From assembly GCA_030765065.1 (NCBI GenBank), contig CM060978.1, positions 109,425,192 to 109,489,191 of the forward strand: a DNA stretch of 64,000 nt, given 5' to 3'. This document shows, in pieces, positions 34,193-43,699 of the stretch. The position numbers were made by a program, and so were the translations under genes. The notes under the pieces were generated by a model that did not search any database, had not been told where the DNA came from, and saw nothing but the letters and a program-made list of their open reading frames with translations. The stretch is from Deroplatys truncata. Lineage: Eukaryota > Arthropoda > Insecta > Mantodea > Mantidae. Position 1 is the first letter of the stretch. The number at the start of each line of letters is the position of its first letter.

Positions 34193-36959
34193 CCAGGTGA
34201 GTCAGCTGCCCCTAGGTATTCGCATCTATGCAACCCGCAGTTTATAATCTTATGTGAAAACATTGACTCTTTTAGCAAACAAACCGTTATTGTAGCTCTG
34301 CCCTTCTGTTCGGTTCTATATGCAACTAGCATTAATGATAAAAGGCCTGAATGAGAACCAAAGAGCTGCGAAAGCCTTAAAAAAGACGTTGTTTCATGAA
34401 TATAATGATTGCAAGGAGATAGAGGAATGTTATCCCGAAGAGCGGGACAGACTACCTGGGTTCTGGCCGAGTGGGTTAGCTGCCGGAATGTGGTGAAGCA
34501 AAGGTTAGCTTTGGAGGTTCGAATGTGATACAAACAGCAAATTTTTTGGTTCTTTTTTCTTTCCTTGTGTTTATTTCCAGTATTTAGTGTACTAATTTAT
34601 TTATTTTTAATATTGGCTCTCTTGCGAGCCAAAGACACAAGAATTGCAATCAATTGTGTATCATGTTTACCCTAATAATCTGTGACGTATCTGTTGTTGT
34701 AAACCATGTTACGTAGTTAGCTTTCATTCTTTTGGGCGCATATCGACGATATTAAATCTAACAGGTTTTATCTCATGTTTAAACCTTATGTTTCACTTCT
34801 TCTATTGGCAAAGGAGTTGTAAATGTGCTAAGTTTACGGGTAAACAGAATAATAAACTGTTAAAGAGCGTGGATTTCATCAACGAAGTAAATGTTCAAAA
34901 TCATGACCCCCGTCATCAATGCACATTTGTGTACGTTGCCGGAGAGACCTTGCATGCTGTAACATGCGCGGTGTAATCTGCCTGCATTCTTCACTTATGA
35001 CTGCCCGTAGATGATTTGGGCTTTGCGGTTCTTGAGCATAGACCCGTTCCTTTAAATGACCCCACAGAAAGAAATCCAGTGGGATGAGGCCAGGTCATCT
35101 AGGTGGTCATGCGATTGGGCCCCCTCGGCCAATCCATTTTTGCGGATATGTTCTATGGAAGTGATTCCTTACAACCAGTGACCAGTGTGGTGGAGCTCCA
35201 TCCTGCTGGAACCACATTCCTGTCAGTTTCACTAATGGCACATCTTCTAGGAGCAATGGCAACTCTTCTTGCAGAAATGCAAGGTACCGTAGTCCTGTGA
35301 GGTTGCCTTAAAAAAAGTGCGGTCCAATTAGCTGGTCTCCTAATATTCCGCACCAGACATCGATACCTTACTGTACCTGGAATGCAGCTTCTGTCATCCA
35401 ATGAGGACTGCCTGTACTCCAGTAGTGCATATTATGGTGGTTAAGAGTTCCGTTATTGTGGAATGTGGCTTCATCACTGAAGAGAACACTTCCTAAAAAC
35501 TCAATTTGCGCTCGCTGTAGCCACTGTGCATATACCACTCGCGCTTGAAAGTCGCGTCCGTGGAGAGCCTGGTGTAGTTGTAGATGGTACGGATGATATT
35601 TATTACGGTGCAATATGCCCATCACTGAGGACTGACTTATGTACAGATCTTCTGCTATGGCCCTTGAACTGGTATATGGATTGTTTTCTATGCGTTTCGC
35701 ATAGCTTCTTCATTGCCTCCAGAGGTTACTGGAGCATCGCGAGCAGGTGGTGCTCTTCCAAATCATCCTGTTTCACGAAGGTGTCTTTCAACCCTTTGGA
35801 AAGTGTCTGCAGTAGGTGCCCTCCTTCCTGGAAACCGTCTTCATACAGGCGCTTTGCTGACAGTGCATTACACCTCGTTTCTCCATAGATTAACAGCATG
35901 TCAACATACTCGTCGTTTCTATACTTTATGATAGCAGCCGTGTCTCGTAGAAAGGTTTCACATACTGAGTAGATAATGGAGAGAGAATTATTTAATCACG
36001 CCAAGCATTGACTCAGGCGCAAATAGCTAAAGCCACTTTGCATGTGTGAAGTGTTTTTAACTTGGTTGATTGGGTCAAGCTAATACTGACCACAATAAAA
36101 TACCCACTACGAAGTATAAATTATCCATCTGCCGTGGAAAACATGACAAGTATTCTATTTTGTACACACTTACTATGATATAAATAACATTTTTATAACA
36201 TTATATGACATTATAGGCCCAAAGAGATAAAACAAAAGATAATAAAAAGTTTGAACTTAATCCTAAGGATTTGAACCCGAACTGAAGTGGCACAGTTTTA
36301 AAGCAACCATGATAATGCCATCGCTAATGCTGCCTTGCGAGCCGAGGTTCCTACACGAATTAGTAATTGCAGACTAGACCCCACCTAGAATCTTTACACG
36401 CTTTTTGCAGCGCCATACAGTGTTTTGAGCTCGGTTTGGTAGTTTTAATTCGAACAAATAAACTGCATCAGTCAATACAATTACTGTATGAATTGAAATA
36501 CGCCACAGTTTGTGACATAAGCGAAATTATCTACCTAATACTTAGCAATTTTGACAAGGCTGTACAACGCTGACTGACGGCTTAAATCCAATTGGTCGCA
36601 CTGCGTAGATATGCCATTTTGTTTTCAAATGGTATTGTCAACCGATGAATGTGATAGATTGTTCCTTCAGGGGCGTTTTCAAAGATGTGCATGAATGTGT
36701 GCTAAATAATAAAAGTTTGTAAAATGGGCTAAAAGTGCTACTGCAGCTCCCAGTGTTAGGGTGGGATTTTTTTTTGTATCGACATACATAGCGATTGCAT
36801 TCTATCTGTAAAGCACTTATGCACTGAGTTATCTATCCCTCCTCCATAAATTGTTATACAAATCAGCCATTAGAAGGCATTCAAGAAAGGCGTAAGTCAA
36901 ATATGTCGCTTAGCACGATGCATAAATTCAAAAATAGATAGGGCAGCTGACTCGCCTGA
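34193..36959 (-). mobile_element. IS630/Tc1/mariner-superfamily transposon with DUF4817-type HTH and TIRs
   Basis: The left end CCAGGTGAGTCAGCTGCCCC (34193-34212) and the right end, reverse complemented from 36959, TCAGGCGAGTCAGCTGCCCT, match at 17 of 20 positions and are each flanked by TA. The minus strand between them codes a DUF4817-HTH plus DDE_3-like transposase at about 34860-35940. The 2,767-bp span is long for one transposase, and about 1 kb on the right (36.0-36.9 kb) has no recognised content, so it may contain secondary insertions. Pairing of the TIRs with the coding part is inference from position and motif. Confidence 0.7.
34860..35940 (-). pseudogene. DUF4817 HTH + DDE_3-type transposase, frame-broken
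   Basis: Reading the minus strand from 35935: EYVDMLLIYGETRCNALSAK (DUF4817 helix-turn-helix), then at 35368-35625 HPYHLQLHQALHGRDFQ and VLFSDEATFHNNG with the first catalytic Asp. Next come WFQQDGAPPHW (second Asp, ~35200), KWIGRGGPIA, and IPLDFFLWGHLKERVY (third Asp, ~35065). About 41 residues lie between the second and third Asp, longer than mariner D34D. It ends with a DDGGHDFEHL-like tail near 34880. Several shifts and stops break it. The family is widespread in insect genomes; the exact clade is not assigned. Confidence 0.85.
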
Positions 36960-36961
36960 TA

Positions 36962-37385
36962 TATAGTGGCCCCCACAAGCCGTCCTTAGTTGAAGTTAGA
37001 TTATACCGGATAGCGCGGATGCCAAAAGGTTTGCCTAAGCAGAACTGCTTAGGGGACTCCATACCGTCAGTGAAGAGACCGCTAAATAAAATACCGTACT
37101 TGAAATCGAACACTCTGAACTGCTATTACTGGTCACAGAGCTCATTCGGTAGAGAAACTGCCACCCATATGAGGTGTTCCGGGCTCCAGAAAGTTGTCTA
37201 AACAAAACCATTTCACGGTATGCCCAGAGGCTGGTGTTTGAATGTGAGAGTACCTTTGTGTGTGTGTGTGTGTGTGGGGGGGGGGTTATCGGTTATTAAT
37301 GAGCAATTCGCTCATTAAAAATAATTCAGGATTGCCGCTTGACGCAAACTTGAGCACATGTGATAAATCATTTAGTTCACTGATA
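36962..37385 (+). mobile_element. SINE-like repeat Sc, copy 1
   Basis: Shares a long block with 42032-42398: ACAAGCCGTCCTTAGTTGAA, then TATACCGGATAGCG, CAGAGCTCATTCGGTAGAGA (A box-like), CATATGAGGTGTTCCGGGCT, TTTCACGGTATGCCCAGAG and GGATTGCCGCTTGACGC-type sequence. It starts immediately beside the right TIR of the DUF4817-type transposon. A (TG)n run followed by ten G lies at 37256-37285. Confidence 0.6.
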
Positions 37386-37501
37386 ATACAAGCGCAGTAG
37401 TTTTTCATATTATGCCCAGAATACGTCTACTTTAAATCCGTTAAGTACGTCACAGCTTCCTAGTATACATATCATAGAAGTGGCTAGTATTGAAATGTTT
37501 A

Positions 37502-37995
37502 CCAGCCTCACACGTTGGCTTCGTGGTAACGTGCGAGGCTCGCATCGGGAGACCCAGGGTTCGATTCCCGTCTGACCTTGGATTTTTCGTGTATTCCCCA
37601 GATCGGTAGGCGAATGCTAGGGTGGTTTCTAGTCTTTCATGATTTCCTTTCCCTCTTTCATTCTGTTTCCTTTTCATGTTTCCGGTGTACTTCTAGTTTC
37701 GTGCTGTAAGGAGGTGCCGGATAGATGGCGCGGATGCTTGCTCCAAGCAAAGAGTATTCCCCGTGGACTAGAGGGCTGCCTGGTTGGACGGGTTGTTCAT
37801 CGTCCTTTCTGGGCAGCTCCAAGGATGGGACGGGTCTTCGAGCCAAGAACTATTAGGGACTTCTGCGCGTCTCTATGGCCTGTAGCTTCCTGTAGTTCCT
37901 TCACTTCATCCCTTCCTCCTGGGGTATGGTAGCAGTAATAGATCTCACGTGGGTCGCAGTGCACGAGGGTTCCCCTCCATTGTATACCCTATTGG
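37502..37995 (+). mobile_element. SINE family Sb-like copy
   Basis: The head reads TGGCTTCGTGGTAACGTGCG (A box region) then GACCCAGGGTTCGATTCCCG (B box). The signature CCCCAGATCGGTAGGCGAAT and GCTAGGGTGGTTTC follows. The body is GC-richer than its surroundings and ends near a string of CCTCCTGGGG and GGGTTCCCCTCC. Sequence identity to the other Sb copies falls after the first 150 bp, so this may be a subfamily. Right limit approximate. Confidence 0.7.
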
Positions 37996-39366
37996 AATGT
38001 TTTTAGCGGCCTCCCCGTAATACCGCGGTAGCATTGTTGCGTGTGATGCTAGGAACTAGCATGGGGATATTTCGTTAAGGCGGCACTCGCTTCGTGAGGT
38101 CCTTGGAGATCACAGAACATCAAACTAATTCCAGACCGAGGAGCTACTTGAAAAACCAACGACTCTTGTCTCGCAAACCGCATCTAAGCCGCCAAAGAAA
38201 GGCGGATGTTGACCATCTCATTATTGCACTCTGCATGTGATGCCTTTTTGAACGCTTAATTGTATATATAGTTTAATCAAACTTGAAAGGTCTCGACAAG
38301 TACTATTCAGACTCATATGCGACTCCGTATACGCAGCGGTTCATACGGACAGACAAAGCAAAGCTAATAGACGCTCTGCAGTAGCGAATGCACCTATAAA
38401 TGTTAAAGTTAAACCCTCCCATAACCAAATCCTGGCTTCAGTTTCTCTGTAGAACGTTAAGCATAAGACCATTCTGCATTTACCGTAATTGAACTGTAGA
38501 TTTTTGTCTTCTAAATAAATCTTACCGGCGACAACAGAGTATGGGAGCTTGACAATAAAGAAAACTACAGAGTCATGTTTTGCACTTTGCATAACGGAAA
38601 TGAACTTGCAAGTGGCTTATCGATATTCATAGCTCGTTAGGATTCACTTTGCATAACCTATTGTTGTCCAAACTTGTCATTCAAGTGTTGAGATTTTACT
38701 AAAATGCTGTACGTACTACTCATTTGCAACTTAAGGGGAGTTAAGGTTGCTAAATTTATGACTGAAGATGTGTTTGTCAAATTAATATTTAGAATACCAG
38801 GTTAATTTGCTATATTATTTTTGGTTTTAGATTTGACTTTTCTTGAACTTTTGCTGAGTTAAAACTGTATAATAACTCGAAAGAACAGCTGTAGAAGACT
38901 GTGGTTTGGTTTAAAATCTATACAAGACAATTACATATATACCAGCTTTTTCTGTTAAAATATTAGTTCCTGTTTCTTGTACGTTATTTTTTATAAAAGT
39001 TTATTATTACCTGTCTGCAGTTATTTTTAAGCAAGTGGCCCTTTTTCACAAGTCCCTTTCATGCTAGAACTTCGAAACGTTTTACAATTATTATGTCAGT
39101 TTGCTGGTAATATGGATTTACGAGAATGAAATAGACCTCGTCTCAACCATCGGAGATAAGTGTATTCACACTTTTAAAAACATTATCAAGTTGTACAAAG
39201 CAAGCTCATACCTTGACATCCTAAATTGTATCACAAATAAAGTGAAATTTGTTACGCAGCAAGGTCTGACTTGTTTTGTATCTTCGAAACCAGTTATTTC
39301 AGCGCAATCTCGATAATGATCCAAAATAGCACTTTTAACAGCTTTTAACGTAAATAGTTTAAGTGC

Positions 39367-39386
39367 AAAAAAAAAAAAAAAAAAAA
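39367..39386. repeat. Poly(A) run
   Basis: Twenty A residues. It could be the tail of an unrecognised retroposed sequence, but nothing immediately to the left resembles a SINE or LINE of this window. Confidence 0.85.
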
Positions 39387-39603
39387 TGCGTGAGCCAAAT
39401 TAACATGCAAGTAGTGAAAAGACAAATTAGTGCATTCAATTAGATGAATTTCAATGAATGTGGTAATTTTAACACATTAACAGTATATCAGAATAATTAA
39501 AATAACTTGTTACATGTGATTTTTATTGGTGGACATTTTAGCCCCCCCCCCGGCTAACCCTGTGTGTTACAAACAGCAGCTTGGTCTTCCGAGGATTAAT
39601 GCC

Positions 39604-39681
39604 GTAAATATTTAAATATGAACATAAATATTTAAATATGAACATAAATATTTAAATATGAACATCAATATTTAAATATTT
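39604..39681. repeat. 20-bp tandem repeat, about four units
   Basis: Unit AAATATTTAAATATGAACAT, almost perfect over three units with decay in the fourth. Each unit contains the palindrome AAATATTTAAATATTT-like core, so it can form hairpins. Confidence 0.92.
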
Positions 39682-40963
39682 GACATTTGTCTTTCTCAGT
39701 CGTTTTAATACAATTACGTTCATTCAAAATGTTCGGGAAGAAAGCTGTTCGACTTTCGACTCCCGGAAACAAACTATGACAAAAATGTTTAAACGAAATT
39801 AATTCCTATAAATAAGCCTAAATGACGCTATAATGATGCTTGTCTTATAAAGTTTGATTTCTGGAATTTTATGAGTTAATGGCAGTTTAAAAGCCACTTC
39901 AAGAGCTTCCTGTGAATCTGTTTTCTCTTGTTACCCTAAGAAACTCCTCATAAAACGGTTTTGTTTAAAATCAAATTGTTAACTTAAGGAACTATTTTAA
40001 TAAACGAAATTGTATCTAAATATCGATGTCTAGATATCATAAATATACATTCTGGAGTTAGGCTCACTGAGTTATGGGCGCACGTTTGAGAGAGGGAGAG
40101 ATATGTAGAGAGAGATGATGGCATAATTAAATTTTAAAAAAATTGAGCCAATACGGTTATAAAGCATATTGTAGGGCTACTCGGAGATTAATAAATCATA
40201 CGGAGTGATATTTTGTTATTAAGAATAAATAAAGTAACGATAGCAATCTTAACTGGCGTCTGTTCAGAAACAGATAGCTACCTGAGGTTGAGCGAGCGAC
40301 AACAATAACCTATTTAGCTGCTTTGTAAGGTCAGGGATACATCGACGCTGGAACGGGCCAATCTGTCTGGCCTAAAAATAAGTAACTGCGCTCTTTCCAT
40401 AGTTGCGAGATACAGTGCCAAACAATGTGCCCTGTTTAGCCCTCGTGTCAAGAAAATTCTACAGCTACCATGTGACAATGTGGCAATTCTACTTCTCTCC
40501 CACTTTTCCTCTTATTTCATCTGTGTCTATAGCAAAACAATTTGCATTGTTCACCTAAAATGTTTTCATTATTTTGTTTCACACTTTTAGGTTTTAATAT
40601 CGCTTGAGTGGTCTTATTTTCCCGCTCATTTTGATGTCGTTTAAAGCGTACTATAATTCTGCATGTTTTTAATTTGCTTAATGTGTGCCAGTCGTTTTCT
40701 TATGCTATTTTATGTTTGAACGCAATTTCCGGAGAAGTTTATTCTTTGTTATATAAATTGTATATTATATCAAGAACTACTAAATGTAAAAACTTGAAGA
40801 TTTGAGCACCGGTTTCTGGTGGGAGTTAATGCAATGAGAAAAATATAAAATGTGGAATGCGTAAGTATCTTTAACCCATTTTTTTCAATAAAAATCATGA
40901 TTGGGTATACTAATACTCATAGCAACTTCTTTATTTACATCAATTACATGAAATATATCCATA

Positions 40964-41370
40964 ACCGAACGGGATAGCTCAGGGGGCTAGAGTCTGAGAT
41001 TCGCATTCCTCACCTTGAGTCTTTCGTGGTTTTCCCAGGTCGGATGGATCATATATCTATTACCAGGAATTTTCCTGGCCCTCAGCCAGGTGCGATGGAC
41101 GGCAGTGAATGTGCTAAGGAGAGAACTGTATCTTCCCTGGGAGGGAACCTTCTGTCCGAACTTGTCCGTGCAGATGGCGGGGGGTGTCATCGAAGGGGCT
41201 TCAGCTAAATCTTGAAATATTAGCGATCCCGCTGCGCTGATCCTGCCGCCCTTCGTGCTCTCTCTCCCCCCTCCCTCTCGTCTCCTCCCGGAAGTTTAGT
41301 AAGCGCAATAGACCTAGTATTGGCCTGGTGCTGAAATCCTCCTCGGCTTTTAAATCCTAATCCTACAGCA
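40964..41370 (+). mobile_element. SINE family Sb-like copy
   Basis: CGAACGGGATAGCTCAGGGG is a good A box region (TAGCTCAGnGG) and GTGGTTTTCCCAGGTCGGAT is the family signature; the B box is decayed. The body has GATGGACGGCAGTGAATGTG and ends in a C/T-rich stretch before AT-rich DNA. No target duplication was found. Confidence 0.65.
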
Positions 41371-42031
41371 TGGAAAGATCAGTTGTCTTATAGATGCCTG
41401 AGTTAGTGCATTTTGACTCCTAAATAAAATTGAATGCGAGAAAAAGTTTGTATCTCGTAATCACAACTTTTAGATAGATTAAAATGAGTTGTTTTAATGA
41501 AAATACTGTCGTAAAGGCGGTATAGGTACCAAATGGTGTCAGGAAACCGACGCATATGTTTACATATGCGTCGGTTTCTGCGTCCAGTGTTCTTGCAGAA
41601 ATATATGCCTCAACATCCACAAAAGCTCGCTCAAAAAGTATCCGTTTAATTCGCTGACCCCCAATAGACCATCAACACCCTCGTAGCAGAAGACCAGTGT
41701 AATCTCTCAATAGATGCGAAGAAACTCCCACTTCATCGAGAATATTGCAGATCACAACTCCAGTATATAACATTAAATAATTTTAATAAATACAAAAATT
41801 GAAAAACAAAATGAAAGGAACTAATCCTAGAATTTCTATTTTGGGATGGTGTTGGTAGTGGTCAGCGATTTCTTTTGTGAAGAGTGGGCTATACTATACC
41901 AGCCAAAAGTGTTATTTCGTTGCATAAAATAATTTGTAATGCAATATGAAAGAAAAAGGACTGGAAACAGAAACATGGAAAACAATTAAACCGAAGTATT
42001 CTGCGATAATATTGTGTATGGGACACCAATA
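41371..42031. other. No gene seen
   Basis: Contains a compact hairpin near 41548-41582: AAACCGACGCATATG followed by TTTA and CATATGCGTCGGTTT, a perfect 15-bp inverted repeat with a 4-base loop. Otherwise unassigned. Confidence 0.6.
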
Positions 42032-42398
42032 TAACGTGGCCCACACAAGCCGTCCTTAGTTGAAGTTGGTTTATACCGGATAGCGGGATACCAAAAGGTT
42101 TGTCTAAGCAGAACGAAAGACCCGTGCTTGAAAGCAAATGCTTTAACTGCTATTACTGTTCCCAGAGCTCATTCAGTAAGAAACTGCCTCCCATATGAGG
42201 TGTTCCGAGCTCGATTCCCGGCTGGTTCCAGAAAGTTGTCTTTAAACAAAAAGATTTCACGGTATGCCCAGAGTCTGGTATTGGAATGAGAATAACCTGT
42301 GTGTGGATTATTTAATAAGCAATTCGCTCATTAACAAGAATTTTGGATTGCCGCTTGACGCAAAGCTGAGCACACGTGTTAAGTCATTAGTTCCATGA
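42032..42398 (+). mobile_element. SINE-like repeat Sc, copy 2
   Basis: Same order of blocks as copy 1, about 80% similar by eye, but with a better B box (CCGAGCTCGATTCCCGG) and without the ~35-bp segment of copy 1 around 37049-37085. It ends in TTGCCGCTTGACGCAAAGCT. Its A and B boxes lie in the middle rather than at the 5' end, so this is either a composite SINE or a tRNA-type SINE inserted in another repeat. Confidence 0.6.
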
Positions 42399-42569
42399 CA
42401 ATTGATCTATAATCAGTACAACTATATGGCACCATTGGTGCCGCAAAGTTAACAAGATTACACAAAATTTTATTTTTATTATATTTATGTACCCTTAAGG
42501 TGCGTTAGAATTAAATTATTTTCTATTAGTGCATTATTCATAATAGCATGTGCAAAAACATGCCCACCC

Positions 42570-42830
42570 TTGGTGGATGAATTGATATCTGAGGCCTCTC
42601 AGGTCCACGTTCTACCTGGAATGATCCATCGTTTCTTAATATTTCTCTACGTCAGCAGAAGACATGCAGCATCTGAAAATGTTCAGAAGCCTTCGAACCT
42701 CAGCTGCATTTTGGCGCGTCTCCGCACAGATCGTAACCGTAACCATATTTGTGTATTCGTTATTGGTGAACGTTGCCTTTTTACTAAATGACCTGGCTTG
42801 AACTGCATGCAGGCAACCACGCGACACTTA
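42570..42830 (-). pseudogene. DUF4817-type transposase N-terminal fragment
   Basis: The minus strand at about 42640-42790 reads TFTNNEYTNMV then AETRQNAAEVRRL, matching the DUF4817 helix-turn-helix consensus (xxNEYADMxLVYGExRxNAxxARRLY) with a few extra residues in the middle. No DDE domain follows. It is a second, 5'-only relic of the family represented at 34.9-35.9 kb. Coding limits are approximate. Confidence 0.55.
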
Positions 42831-43194
42831 TCAGTACGAAACTACCACTAAACACCTGCAAACAGCAGCAATACCTCGGTGACCTTTCGCTTTGTACCTG
42901 CACTGCCCCTTTGAGCATCAGTTTTGCACCTATGTATGCGGGAAACATAAAACTGCAAAGGACGGCTTTTTCGGCCACCCTGGCGTATATATAATTATAT
43001 ACATACAATGTATGCTTTGTAATGAGAATTTGTTATATGCTAAATAAGCAGCATCAAGTTTGAGTTTCAACCCCTTCCTGTTCTTGTCCTCTAAAGCCAT
43101 TGATTCTTGCTGGTTATTTTCATATCTTATTTTATTTGCCTACTTCATTTAACTTTGTGAATAACTTCTATATGGATAGATAGGACTCGTTAAC

Positions 43195-43699
43195 GGAGGG
43201 GCACCTAGCACTTCGACCCCTAATGGATCTTTTGCGCGTACACCCTCGAGAGGAACGGATGAGTTGAACAGCAGGAAACGTATGGGCTGCATAGTAGGCC
43301 GGCACAAGTCAACAGAGTCGCGCAGCGTTCCCTAACAGTTCCGGCTTGACCATCCGGCCACAGGAGGCTCGCTCGGAGACGACCCCGCAGTGGAAGCTCT
43401 ACAGGTTTCCCTCTAACAGGACCGAGAAGAAGTTCCAAGTCGCAAGCTTCTGCACCATCTGCACGACACCCACTGAATCGCAACCCCAGAGTCAACCTGA
43501 AATATGAAAGGAAATGAAATAAGAGGAAATGGGAGAGAGAGGAAATGCGTGATAAAATACATCATTTCGTATTCGCCTTTTTCAAACCAGGGAAAACCAC
43601 GAAAACCCCATAATCAGAGTAGGCGACCATTGGGAATCGAACCCGGGGCCTCCCGAATGCGAGAGCCTCACAGGTTACCGCGGAGCCATCTCGCTCGGT
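43195..43699 (-). mobile_element. SINE family Sb-like copy, minus strand
   Basis: Read on the minus strand from 43699: CCGAGCGAGATGGCTCCGCG (A box region), then GAGGCCCCGGGTTCGATTCC (perfect B box), then GGGGTTTTCGTGGTTTTCCC and a GC-rich body containing GGGTGTCGTGCAGATGGTGC. Of all SINE heads here this has the most tRNA-like B box. A ~90-codon frame at 43220-43495 is a product of base composition. Confidence 0.75.

Larger units (their letters stand above)
37996..40963. other. No gene seen
   Basis: Three kb of AT-rich unassigned DNA with a poly(A) run, a C run at 39542-39551, the 20-bp tandem repeat and a GA-rich stretch at 40088-40120. No gene or transposon family recognised. Confidence 0.55.

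Noticed and set aside
34440-34530. tRNA-like stretch (GGCCGAGTGGGTTAGCTGCC, GGAGGTTCGAATGTGA)
   Set aside because: A and B box-like bases are present but no cloverleaf can be drawn and no SINE body follows; kept only as a possible decayed SINE head.
36250-36350. tRNA-like minus-strand stretch with GGGTTCAAATCC
   Set aside because: Only the B box is convincing; spacing to any A box is wrong.
43220-43495. 91-codon minus frame
   Set aside because: Part of an Sb-type SINE body; composition-driven.
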